From positions 1,616,450 through 1,660,067 of the forward strand of contig FN649730.1 in the NCBI GenBank assembly GCA_000310025.1: DNA of 43,618 bases, in the 5' to 3' direction. A program made the translations under genes and the position numbers. Below, piece after piece: positions 10,044 through 29,700 of this stretch (its first letter is position 1; each line of letters opens with the position of its first letter). The DNA comes from Ectocarpus siliculosus (taxonomy: Eukaryota > Sar > Phaeophyceae > Ectocarpales > Ectocarpaceae). The notes under the pieces are model-generated. The model worked only from the letters and a program-made list of their open reading frames with translations, was not told the DNA's origin and did no database searches.

Positions 10044-11700
10044 ACCAAATAGCGCACTACCAGCCGTGGAGACCCACCCTGAGGTTGACGGAAGATAACA
10101 CCCCCCCTGCGTTTCTCGGCCCTCGGACGAGCTTGGATACCGTGGAAGTAGATGATGCGGTCACGATGCTGAACATGGGTGGCTAGGGCCAGTCTCGTGG
10201 AGGCCTGTCCAACGCTTTAAGCTCGCCCGCCTGCCTCAGGGCTTGGCCTTGCTCTGCTCTGCAGTTCGAGTGTCGGGTTGTTGCTGCCATCGCCCTGAGT
10301 TGCTTGGTGTTGCGGCGCGGGGTGGTGATGTTTTGGACCAACTTGGTTAGCTGTGAGGTGTTGCCGACCGGCGTACGCGAAGGGTTTGTGTCGGACGTTG
10401 GCGAGATAGAATAATAGTGTGGGTAGAATTCATGTTTTAGGTGCGGTGACGTTTTTTTTTTTCTTGCTGCAGACGGATAGAAGGGCCACAATAACAGAGT
10501 GTTACCCAAATAGGGCATGCATTCCCCGAAAGCTTACTCTGTGCCCTCACCCAAGTGCTCGGTCATCTTTCGTGGGCACCAAACGTCATGGATTTGCAAG
10601 CAGCGCGAGAGAAGAGAACGCAACGACGTGTCTCTGTTGTTCGTCCTGCTGGCCTCCCGATAGGGAATCGCGCGCAGGAGTGTGAGTTTCCGCACACGGT
10701 AAAATCGATCAGTGCGACGTTGTGACACAGTTGTGACTTTGCGGGTTTTCGCCGTTGCATTGTACGAGATGGTATTTTGACGGGTGAACCGGTAGTGGAG
10801 CGTTTAGGATTGTTCGGTAGAACGAGGGCCGAAGGTTCGTGGACCCTGTTTTGAGAATCATGATGCATTGATAGGGGGCCGTGACGTTACGGCGAACAAT
10901 ACAGGCAGGTGCAAGATTCTGCCTTGCAAGAAATTTCGTTATCTTGTTGCGGTTTCATGACTACAGACTTGCATCCCTGCAACTTATTTACCCCGGTTGT
11001 TACTGGCCCAAAGCTTTGGAGGGCCTGAACGAACGCCTGTCGGCATCTCTTTCTTCTTTGGGTACTTTCGGATCGGGCACCTACTCACCTACTTACATAG
11101 TTATTGCGGTATTAGTCAAGGCAGTTTAATTAGCGCGTGTTTATTCGTCCCATTTCCAACCACCACGAGAGGACAGAAACAAAAGGTTGCATGTGTATCG
11201 AGGGTACCGCACGGGCGTTCGGTGCTCTTCGCTTTGTTGAGAACGAGTCGAAGGGTAGCCTACAGGAAGTCACGGGACCGTCAAAAGAAGGGTCTTCGCG
11301 CGAAAACGCCTCGCTGTCTTAATCCGCTTGAGTTCGCCGTTTGATCCCTCTCATATCTTCTCGTGTTTTAGGTACTAGCTTGGTAGGCGGTAAGGTCACA
11401 TATAGTAGCAGCCCGTTTCTTCTGCATCGCTGCGATGTGGAAAGCCTTCGGTTTCAATGGTTCCTTAGGTGACGTATGTATCCCTCTTGATGGTTTTTGC
11501 ACGGGCTATGTATGTGTGCCGAGTGGTTTGGGAACCAACAGGTGATGATCATGGTTGACAATTGGAAAACAGACGTAAAACATTCATCTCGTGTTGTCTG
11601 CACATGTGGTCATTGTCGGCCGCCATGTGTAGTCCGTTGGGCTCCAAGCGGGAAAAAATTGCGCAATGTAGCGAAACAGCTGCAGCAGTGGACTTCTGCC

Positions 11701-11706
<6 letters not shown>

Positions 11707-11765
<59 letters not shown>
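11707..11765. repeat. (CT)n microsatellite
   Basis: About 29 uninterrupted CT units, followed by an imperfect CCCTCTCTCC end. Confidence 0.95.
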
Positions 11766-11769
<4 letters not shown>

Positions 11770-12524
11770 TCTCCAGGTTGTTGGCAACACACGACAGCCG
11801 CGCTCACCTGTAGTAGCGGTCCGTTGTACAAAAAAACATAAAATAATGTTGATTGATTGTTTCTTGGACTTACCTGTCCAGCCTGGCCACTGCCGCCGTC
11901 GCAGACACCGAGAAACCGACAAGAAGAAGGTTCGTTCCATCGCACCCCCCGCCCACCCCTAGGTGTAATAATATAACGTCTGCCTGGCCGGAGGGACCCT
12001 TAAAGTTCTCTGTCCCATCATCGTACTGTGGGACAAGAGGGTGTTCGTAGAGCCGAAGGGCTTCTTGTTACGACCCGACTTTTCACGTCGGTGCGCCCCT
12101 TCTCCGAGAGAGGACGGGGATACACGGAAAACACGGTGTGATTGGTCAATGTCCAATGACACTCTCCCAACCGGTGGTGTGCGTATGTAGGTGGGACACA
12201 CACACCAGCACCCCGCTCGATGTGTAGCGGATGAATCTTCATGTCCTCGCACCTAATAATGCTGGCCTTCATGTTAGTCCTCTCTCGCGTTGCACGGCAT
12301 CCTGGTTTGCAAACGAACGGTTATTGGGATCACCGGCGCTGCACTGCTGAAACGACCGAGCTTGACATAGTGCAGATGGGGCTTGCGACGTGAAACAAAT
12401 GAGACCCCGAACCGTATCAAGGCGGTGAGGGGGGCGCAGCCCCACGCATACATACCACACACGCATGCCGCCCCCTCACGGGGTCCCAGTTAATGGCATT
12501 TAGAAGTGTTTTGGTTTTCAACCG

Positions 12525-12600
12525 CACGAAGACTGACGTCTTTTCATTGGTCAGCCGGTTAGCGCGGTCGATGCCAATGATAAAAAAACACACACACATG
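12525..12600 (+). repeat. Dispersed repeat, copy near 12.5 kb
   Basis: Carries GACTGACGTCTT, then CATTGGTCAGCCGGTTAGCG, CGGTCGATGCC and an A-run followed by CACACACAC. The second half recurs at 19,387-19,435 in the first Rab2 intron. A divergent version (CTGACGTCTTCTTACTACAT, then TTGGTCGGCTGGTAAGCGCG) lies in the loop of the foldback element at about 39,048-39,112. Confidence 0.5.
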
Positions 12601-13001
12601 CCAACGACACCACAATCTCGGAAACTTGCTAAGCCTTTCCGTGCCAACAAATGTGTGTAGGCGGGGGCACTGGCCTTGCTCATGTGATCTGCCGCTGCTG
12701 TCGGATGGTGTACCATGCATGGAAGCAGCGAGCCCTGGCTAGGGAGAGGACAACGTCGTCAGCATTCATCACAGCCCCTGTTACAGCAGGTCTGTTCAAC
12801 CGGTCGGTAGTCCCTGCGATCAATATGCCCAACTCAACCCAACTGCAAATACTATATTTCGCCCCGTCACCCCACCGCTCATCTTGCCTCCCAGCACTAC
12901 AAAACCTGTTGTTGAAAAAGCTCTCCAGGTCCAAGAAAACATTGGCCCCACATTTGGTGGTGGCAGAGCATGAGTGCTGTCTACATATCCATATACGAAC
13001 C

Positions 13002-13747
13002 GAAACTTGGTGGAAAAAAAAACGTTGCCAAATACATACCAAAAAATAAAAGTTTTTTTTTTTTCTCTTGGAGAACAAAAGTAGAAACTAATTGTGGCAA
13101 GCCATCTTCTGGTGCAAAACAAGACTACCCACAAAAAGCCAAAAAAAAAACACTATCATACATCAACACTGGACGAACGCTATCTCTCATTTATCATTCT
13201 CAACAACATCTCCGCGCCGGCACACTGGGACAAGGGTTGTCACAATGGATGCGGCCCACAAGTCTACCCTGACTCCTTGAGGATACCCCCCCCCTGCCAC
13301 TTCCCGCGGAGCCCCCTCCCTCGTCGCAGAGGGCTCTCGCCGCCTCCGCTCAACGCAGCAAAGAGGATTCTCCGTCCCCTAGTCGCTTCGTAGAAGAGCA
13401 CCCCCCCCCCATGGCTGCGCCATCCTATCTCCGCGGTGTGGCGCTACCCCGTAACGATGCTGCTGTCAGCAGCAGCTGCTCTTGTCGGCGGGGGGGGCTA
13501 CGTTGTTGTAATTGAGCGATGCCCCTGGCCCCAGCTTGATGCCGTGAGCCTTTGGGGTTTCCAAAGAGGGACAAGGAAAAGGAAAAGGGTGTTCCCACAA
13601 AAGGAAGGGCGAACGAAGGAGGGTTAGGGGACGGGGCGGGGGGGGTGCACTCCTCATTAAAGTGCGTGGACGGATGCATACACCTGGAATACCGTAAACA
13701 TGAAATACCGTAGACGCTTCGCATTTCGCACACCCGACCAGTGGAAA
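13002..13747. repeat. First copy of the block duplicated across the sequence gap
   Basis: It matches 13,848-14,591 end to end in the same order. It begins at AACTTGGTGGAAAAAAA and stops exactly at the Ns with GACCAGTGGAAA. See the entry for the gap and the finding on false duplication. Confidence 0.85.
13466..13549 (-). pseudogene. Second copy of the last Rab2 exon (probable assembly duplicate)
   Basis: An 84-base exon with the same acceptor context and stop as the exon at 14,311-14,394. It encodes AHGIKLGPGASLNYNN then VAPPADKSSCC, differing from the other copy by Gly for Ala at the ninth residue of the exon. Because the whole surrounding 745 bp is repeated and the copy ends at the N gap, it is best read as the same genomic exon assembled twice. 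Either copy could be the more accurate sequence. Confidence 0.8.
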
Positions 13748-13847
13748 NNNNNNNNNNNNNNNNNNNNNNNNNNNNNNNNNNNNNNNNNNNNNNNNNNNNN
13801 NNNNNNNNNNNNNNNNNNNNNNNNNNNNNNNNNNNNNNNNNNNNNNN
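13748..13847. other. Assembly gap of 100 N
   Basis: Exactly 100 undetermined bases, a conventional placeholder length. The sequence ending at its left side reappears inside the sequence on its right, so the true gap size is probably negative (an overlap). Confidence 0.98.
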
Positions 13848-14310
13848 AATTTGGGGGAAAAAAAAAACGTTCCAAAATACATCCCAAAAAATAAAGTTTT
13901 TTTTTTTTTTTTTGGGAGAACAAAATTAGAAATTATTTGGGCCAACCCTTTTTTTGGTGCAAAACAAGCTTCCCCCAAAAAACCCAAAAAAAAACCATTT
14001 TCTTCCTTCACCATGGGACGAACGTTTTTTTTCTTTTTTCTTTTTCAACAACTTTTCCGCGCGGCCCCATTGGGACAAGGGTTGTCACAAGGGATGCGCC
14101 CCCCAATTTTCCCCTGACTCCTGGGGGATCCCCCCCCCCTGCCACTTCCCGGGGAGCCCCCTCCTTCGTCGCAGAGGGCTCTCGCCGCTTCCGCTCAACG
14201 CAGCAAAGAGGATTTTCCTTCCCCTAGTCGTTTGGTAGAAGAGCCCCCCCCCCCCATGGCTGCGCCATCCTATCTCCGCGGTGTGGCGCTACGCCGTAAC
14301 GATGCTGCTG

Positions 14311-21605
<7,295 letters not shown>

Positions 21606-24278
21606 CCTTTAGGCCTGCTGTTCTCACGACGGTCGCCCCGACCCCAAGCAGGTCGTCCGCGTTAGGGTGCGCTGCAACCCGAGCTCTCCCCGAAGACCGC
21701 AGTGCTGCCTGCGCACACGATGCCTTTTGCAGCTCCCTTTTTTTCTACTTGTCTCTTCTCCTCTCCCTCCTGTTCGATGTTGCAACGACCTCCCAACGAC
21801 TACTGCTGTTCCCGTGATACTGACTCTGAGCGGGAAGTTGATGTATACTTCCCACCGGTACAAGCAGAACTAAGGCCTTCCCTCCCAACTCCGTCTCGAC
21901 GGTGGAGGGAGGGGATACGCAGATGGGAATCCATCAGGGAGTTTGTAGAGAGCTTCGTGACAAAGAAGCCAACCGCGCCTCTCGTGAAACGTCGTGTAAC
22001 CGCCGTTGACGTGCTGGCTCTCGCTCCCCCCCGTCCTTAGTGTCCACCCCCTCCTCTCTGTATGATGTTTGTGTACAGCAGTGTGTGCCTCTCTAAACGC
22101 TGCTATGTTCTCCATTATCATGTGTTTATGCTCAGACATCGTCGCTATCTATACAGCAGTCGATTGCCCGTAGTTGCTGTTTTTATGTTTTTATGCCGCA
22201 CGTACGTCATCGCCGTGGTGTTGGGTGTTGGCAATTCGAATGATTTGGTTGCTCATTGTTTTCGTTTTGAAAGTCTTACATTGTGTTCACCAAGAAATTC
22301 GCATAAGAGGTTTCAACAAAGGGCACGGTTACACAAAGGTTACAACAAGCATTTCTTCTGGGCGCCATTTTTTTTGCGAGGGTGTCCAAGAACAGACGAA
22401 CCTCGCAAGGGCATGCGAAAGGAAGGAAAATGACACAAAACCGACGAGGATGAGGTTGGTTTGGGCGTCGAGACCAAACAGCGTTGTTGCCGCCGATCGT
22501 CATATTTCCAACTGTATTGCTGTCTATGTCCGTTTCATGTTTCCTCCATGCCACTTCACCCTCTCGCATCACGTACGGGCGCACGGTTGGTCAGCAAAAA
22601 AAGTACATAGTAAAAGTTGTTGGCAAGTACCTCCGACCTTCTAACGTTTGGATAGATGTAAGCAAATGGGTACGTTTGAGCCTGAATTTCCAATTTCAAG
22701 CCAGTGAGTGGTGGCGCGTTCTGTTCACCGCAGAAGGAAGACGGGCGGAAGAAGACATCTATCTCCGGTGTGGCCGGAAAGCAACCGGCTGATCCGTCCA
22801 TGAGGAAACACCAGAAAACATTCTGAGCGGTCGCTCCAAAAACAATATAGTTAGTTGGCATGACACGCACATCAACAGGAAGCAAAAAAAACTACCGGTA
22901 GCGATTCAAGAGGGTGCGGCGAGGCTCTTTTCATCGGGTTTTGAGCTGACACCTCCTGCTGGGAAACAAACGCTACCAATCAAGGTACCCTTCTTTTCAT
23001 CATTACATCATCCAGAGGCAGCGACAAGCATGAGTCATCGCATCCATGCCCACTTGACACAAACCGCAACCATCCACGTCTTGAAACGACGCTAAATACC
23101 GTCTTGCTCTACGTGTCTCCGAAAGGGATGGCTGCCCCGCAAACACTCTTGACCAATCACCATCCATTCCAGATGTCTACGCCCAACCGTAGCCTTCTAC
23201 ACGTGGATAACCGCTGGTTGGCGGGTTTTCCATTTATCTATTGTCTATTCTAAAGCTACCGCAGTAACACCGAGCGATGAACACCATCGTTTTTGGTGCA
23301 TGTACGCACTCGCTCATGCGACTCTTATACAACGTAAATACTATGCACATGAGAGCTTCGCCGGTCCACAAGGGCGCGCCCCACCATGCTTGTCGGTGTG
23401 CCCAACCACAACAAATAATTCAATAAAACAACGAATCTGACAAAAATCCAACACCCAAAGACATGTACACGCATGGCAAAACCTTTCGCTTCAATACGAA
23501 CAGTAGCGGTCAAGTTTCATCATCACTCATAACGCCCATCTGCAAACAACGGCGTAAACCCACTTCGTCTTGGAACAACCAAAGGATATCTTCCCCATAG
23601 TTCGTTTCTGGCCAGCCTCGAATGGAACACTCACGTTCGGACTTCACAGCAGTCAGTCCCGTTGCTGCCCGCCCACACCCATGAGCACAGCAAAATGACG
23701 AGGTGCAAATCTCGGTGCTTAGCGGTGTTCCCAGCTACTCCCCTGAGCGAGGGCAACTTTGGACAAGCCCAAGTGCGCTGTGTCGAGAATGGAGTGCAAA
23801 GTTCAAGCCACGACTTGCGCAACGAATCCATCTACAGTCGAATTATCACCAACTCAACGGCACAACCAAGTGATTTGCAGTTGTTCCAGGCTCTCGCACA
23901 CCACCACAAAAACGGGTCCCGAATCACACAAAAACGTCCATCAGCACGATTTATCTCTCGCAGCAACGCATCATTTTAACCGGTTTCCTCTTGGCCTGTG
24001 TCCTCCCCCCCCAGCCTGTACTCCTCACGGTCTCCAGCAACACCTCCCGCACCCACCCACCCCGACGGTCGAACGCAAGCACCACTTGCTAGTCGAAACC
24101 TCCCATCACGTGTACAACCTGGAGACAGAGCTGAGCTTCCGGCAAGGGTCCGCGAGCGCTAATATCCCACGTTATCCGACCGCCTGTTCGGCACCGCCTC
24201 CTGCTCAAGACCATGAAAACGATGGGGGTTCTTTCTTTCTTTCTTTCGCGTGGCCGTTGGCCAGAAAGAGCGTCGTAA
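21606..24278. other. Intergenic region between Rab2 and the Mpv17-like gene
   Basis: Both flanking genes are on the minus strand, so this should contain the Rab2 promoter and 5' UTR and the 3' UTR of the Mpv17-like gene. Open frames are short and overlap on both strands, with no recognised motif. No mobile element was recognised. Confidence 0.55.
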
Positions 24279-26695
24279 TCAAACCCTAGCTTGCTCCTGC
24301 TGCTGCTGCTGCTGCTGCTGCTCTGTGGTAGAGCTCACGGGGGCGGCGGTCAGCAGCTCTTCTCCCTCTCCCCCTCCCTCTCCAGCATCCTCGTCAGGAG
24401 CAGGTGCCCCCGATGTCATGCCCGCCAAAATCGAACTCCACAAAAGATCCACGCAGTTGACCTAGAGCGACGCCCAGAAACAAATGCATCGACAACCGAG
24501 GGAAAAAACAACTTCGTTGTCAACTATGCATACGCGTTGGTATTGTTTTAAATAATGCGACTGGGGCAGCTGTGGCCGTTTTCAGGTTCATCCCCACCTC
24601 CCCCGGCGAATATGTTCGTCTGGTGCTGGGTACATTGTGAGACAACCGAAACAATATCAACCCCAAGCGACAAGGCTGTCGCTCTTCGCTTGATGGACAA
24701 CGCCAATCGCCTGCTACGCTACACGGACAGCAACGCGCGACGCGCAGAGCGCCGGTGCAATAAGGTTAAGCACCACGGGAGGTGGGTAAGGGGAGGAACC
24801 TTGTGTGTGACCACGGAACCTACCCGGCAGAAATGCTGTGCGGGAGCGCTGCTATAAAGCGACGAAAAAAAAAAGTACCACAACTAGCCCATACCCACAA
24901 CGCGGTGCCGGCAGAAAAAATGCGTGGGAGCGCTGCTATAAAGCAACGAGAAAAAAATAATAGGATCACAGTTAGCCCGCTTACCCACAGCACGCGGTGC
25001 CTCGGCGGAATCAAGAAGTAGGTGAAGATGTGGACGAACGGCCAGAAGCGCCACCCCGTCGTCACAACCCCCTTGAGCTTCTTCTTCACCGTGCCCCTCG
25101 CCTCCTCGAACGAATCCCCTCGCAACAAGCTTACCTGAGCGAGCGTGGCGTGCGTTAAAAAAAATGACAGTTTATTTTCGCAACAACAAAAAAACTGTAA
25201 TAAGAACAAAATCACAAATTATTCAACCGCCGAGGCAGATGTTCTTCCCTTCGCTTTTGACGCGTGTACTGGCTTGTGACCACCGAAGGCGTCCGCGTCA
25301 GCTGGACCAGTACGGACATTAGAAGGTACTGAGTGGAGGCGGAACGGTTTTGAATGTGAAGACACTAACAACAACACATGCATACCAAGAACAACGACGC
25401 ACACGCGGCCGTGGCGACCGTGAGCGAGTCTCGAATAACAGATGCCGCTGTGCTTGGCCGTCATTGCTGCACACGCCAAGATTTGCCCGGTGGGCTGCGA
25501 GCCTACACCGCAGCAAGCCTCGGCAGCAGGTGAATACAATTGTTTTGGCGATTTCTCGTTGACAGGATGATGTCGACAGGGAAGACTCCTGGGGGCGTCA
25601 GAACTACTTCAGGCGGGCAGCCAAGTGACGGGCCAGCGATGACGCTCTTGAAGTGACTCTAGGAGGACCCGGTGCAGCAATGCTTAATATCCTGAAACAA
25701 TCCGCGAGTAGAAGAAATGACTTTTTCTCGGTCGTCGGTACAAATCCTCTTTGTGAGATTTTGGTTCTTTCCGCTTGGATTGGCACGGAATACCGCTTGG
25801 TTTGGAACGGAATGTCGGCATATGTTGGTTACAGGTCACAACGTTTCTTGGAGCGCAGGCTATGACAACGACAACAGCATCTACAACTACTGCTGCCACA
25901 ACGACAAAAGCAACAGAGGGGCGACGGGCGCGTTTGAATCTGGTCTCGAGCGTAGAGTGCATAGTTTGCCGGACGATGAAGATGACCAGCGGATCGATAG
26001 CTAAAACCACAATACGTGCAAAAAAAAACATAACACACACAAGAAAACTCCCGAAAGCGCTTGCGTGTGCGGGCACGATGATGCATCTCACCAGTAAGAT
26101 ATAGACGGCGCACTTGGAGCAGAAGTAGATGGACTGGTCAAGCATAATCTTGAAGGGTCGATTTATCGGCACACTAGGCGGGAGGACCCAGTCGGAGAAG
26201 TTGTAGTAGAAGTGAACCTGCGCAAACCAGATGCGAATAACAAGCTGCTTAGTCATGACCGCTCCTTGATACGTTGCGGCGAAAACTTTACGTCGAGTCC
26301 AAAATAGTGGCCAGACACACAGGGGCTTTGCCGAAAGCAGCAAGGATATTCCGCAAATGACTACCCACCTACCTGTGCCGCTTTTACAACACAGCCAGTG
26401 TTGTCAACGTGATGTAAAATAGCGGCTGATAGAGGCCAAAAACAAGAGCGGTTGTAGTCTAGCATAACAAACGAGGAGATACATTGCTGATGCCACATCA
26501 TATATGTACTCCAATTACATCCAATCTGAGGTTCGTAAAAGGTCGAGGTGATGTGATGGGAGATGCCTAACTTGGGGTCTAGAACGCACCAAATACAAAA
26601 ACCAGGCGTACAATTCGGTGACCTACTACGGTTAGCGCAGTCACACGCACACATTGCAACTCACACACGATGCGAACGTGCGCGACATGTGAAAA

Positions 26696-26729
<34 letters not shown>

Positions 26730-29700
26730 CAGAAACCATCGGCACCAGTTACACACATCAAGAACCAAAAGCGCCGACTGGGATCCAATGCCGCAACTTG
26801 AGCAACACAAAACCGACAGCCCGACAAACATTTCGCGAAAAAAACGCTCACCACTGGACCGAAACATGCACCGATCAAGCCGTTCCTCAGGGTCCGTTGG
26901 AGGTCAAACTCCCACAGAGCCACGTCCTCTTCTCTTCCCCATTTCACCTTCATCGAACAGGATTCGCAGTGGAGGGTTTGGCGTGCGTTATGTACTGTAG
27001 TTCCCCCGATTCCTCCGTTCACCCACTCACAAAGGGTTGGTCACAATACATCGATTGCCAAGTGTACAGGTACAGTAGCAACAGGAGCAGTTTGGTAAGC
27101 TGCGCCAGCTGGTACGTTTAGCTTCACGTCTTGTAACCCGGGTATTAGTCAACACCCACAGCAAAATACATGAGACGCGTTTCTCCTTGCAGAATGGGAT
27201 TAAATCCTTTGAGGTAGCCGCTTGCAACACACTATAAGACCACAAAGAATAAAACAAATAGATGGAAAATATTGATGACCAACTATTAGGATGTCAAAGG
27301 ACCAGGCTCATTCCATCAGGCGAAGCAGTTACATGTGTCCACTACATCTTGAGGCTATGCAACGTTGGTGGCAAAGGGAAGGAGCTCCACAATTGAGTCC
27401 GGTGGGAAAACAGTATCGAGCCTCCCCATGCCCCGGGCAACAAAGGGAACACCCCCCCCCGTCAAAAGCCAATTGTAGCGCACGTTTGTGGGTTTCAACA
27501 CAACCCGGGCTAGTCTTCAAGGCACCTGCAAACTAAACGATTGTGACCATCGCACGGGAATATATTGCACCTGCGACAGCCAATCGCCGATGAGGTAGAT
27601 GCCGACGTTGATCGCGGTCTTCGTGATGATCGGGTGCTCCAGCAGACCCATCTCGTAGCTGTCCCAGTTGTCCCAAGGGAGCCGTATCAACGTTTCTGCG
27701 AGGAAGGCACCATGACGCCATGGCTCAATCGGGTGCTAGCGTGTCGTGCCGCGAGGGAGCGTCGTGTCGACATTGTTGTTGGGGGAAAGGGACTAACCAA
27801 CACGACATGGACTCTTGAAGCATCAAGCCGCCGCCATAACCTTTAGGACCATGTATGGTTGATGGCTAGACACATGGAATGTATATTGAATGCCGAAATC
27901 GGCGTCGTTGCTGCTATTGTCAACCTAAAACTAGCCCCTGCGATCGACAATTTTCGACCAGCAACTGGTGGGCAATCGTCAGCATCTTCACCTCACGGAT
28001 GCAAGGTGCAAAAAGCCTTTGAAGGTTCTCTCATCTACAAAACTCATTGCGTTGGTTTTCCAACTTGTAGCGGGGGCTTCTTCCTACCGCATCAGGCACG
28101 ACAAATACGGCGGACACAGGAACAACAACGACCAGCCTCGAGAAGAGGTCCGCGATAGAGCTATATTCACGCGGCTCGAGAACCAACAACCAGAGTCCGT
28201 CACCGGGACCCAAAAAAGAGCCAAACGTGTTTCGTTTTCGGTACAATAAAGTTTGGCAACCGCACCCTACACACAGCCGCTTTCGTTGGCGGAGAGCCGA
28301 CCGGAAACGGCAACAACGCGACAGCTCGCACCTTGGAGAGTCCAGCCCCTCCACATGGTGGCGTCAACGGTAACGATGGAGTGCACGATCCATAGTCCCG
28401 AGAACACCAGAATACACTGCGAGGGGGAGAGTCGATGGGTGGGTGGTGCGATTCCGACACGAGGGCGCAGGTCGCATCAGGAACGGCACGTGTGGAGCGG
28501 AGTCCAGAAGGATGCCTGGTTAGCATCTCGGCTGATGCGCTACACCCCGGCGGACAAATGCAAGGCATCAGTCTTACATGTGGCGTGGTTGCCCAAAAGC
28601 TAAAAATGAGCAAATAACAAACAACAACGAAAACAACAGGCGCCCACCATCAACTATATTGTATAGAGCAGGGCAATGTGCGTGTTCGTCGTCTGGTGTG
28701 TTTACACCACCGTCCGTTGTTGCTGATCTTGCTGCAGCAGCGGTGTTTTTTTCTGCTTCTGGTCAGTAGTCCTAGGTCGTCGATTTCCCGTCTCAGCTCT
28801 TGGTACCTCCTCCTTCTGGTGGGAAGCGAAAAAACGAACTGCCACATAACCAACCCGCCAGTGACTCTGCCAAACCGCTCGCAAGGTTACGGTCGGCTGT
28901 ACAACACCATCAAACCACCGGACCACCCAGTGTTCGCAGGAGCGGCGAAGAAGAAAACAGCAGTTCCAACATTTCGACCTATATGGAAGATCACCAAACT
29001 ACTGAGCTGTTCGTATTCAACGGGTTTCGCGTTGCTCTAGTGGCGCGTTCATCTGAGCTCCTCGGGGTCTCTGGTATAAAAGCGTTGTGCTGAGGCCTCG
29101 GACCTCATGTCATCCAGTGAATCTCCAAGGCAACCGTAGCGTAAATCCACACCGTACCTTCGAAGTAGTACGGTAGAGGTTGGCAGCGGGCAATAAAAAA
29201 TGGTCCACTGTCTATCGTAAGAGGTGCGACTGCTGTCGATTGATGGCTTTCAAGGTTTATTTTGAGCCTGCATGCGGCCTTGCGGGCCGCTGCTGTGCAC
29301 CCAAGGTTGAGGTCAAACATCTCTGGTTATTCACTAACTGCTGACGTGCTCTTGAATTGAGCCGTGGATTGAAGAACACGCCAATGTGAGCGGTGTAATT
29401 TGATATCCCCGGCAGGCGCTATCGAACTTGTGGTAAGGATACGCCATGTACAACGGGAGGCCGTGCGAAGAGGAGGGCGAACTATCCATACACCCCCCCC
29501 CCGAGGCTTGCTGTCCTTCGATAACCGCTGTCCTCCGATGGGTACCAGCAGCATACAACCCATGATGCACATGCTATGTATCCCACCAGACGCAAACCGG
29601 CAAACCACGCCCACACCGAACATCAACATTCAACTCACCAAGTTCAACAATCCGTCTCCATCAGGCACGATGCGACCATCAGCCTCTCGTCTCAACGGCT

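Larger units (their letters stand above)
10044..13001. other. Intergenic region, no gene seen
   Basis: This lies between the stop of the unknown (+) gene and the 3' side of Rab2 (-), so the genes converge. Open frames are short, overlap on both strands and show no recognisable motif. Visible items are a (CT)n tract and, at 12,417-12,600, a block whose GTGAGGGGG and CCCCCTCAC arms can pair, followed by a ~60-bp sequence (GGTCAGCCGGTTAGCGCGGT plus GATGCCAATGATAAAAAAAC) that recurs at 19,387-19,435. Confidence 0.6.

Noticed and set aside
13466-14014. Minus-strand open frame spanning the N gap
   Set aside because: It reads through undetermined bases. Only the terminal 84 bases are a real exon (Rab2 last exon).
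23759-24289. 176-codon plus-strand open frame next to the Mpv17-like 3' end
   Set aside because: Low-complexity Pro/Ser/His composition, no motif, and it overlaps the last coding exon antisense by only a few bases.
28200-28613. 137-codon minus-strand open frame in the first Mpv17-like intron
   Set aside because: No similarity to the family and no splice sites in the right phase; codon choice looks random.
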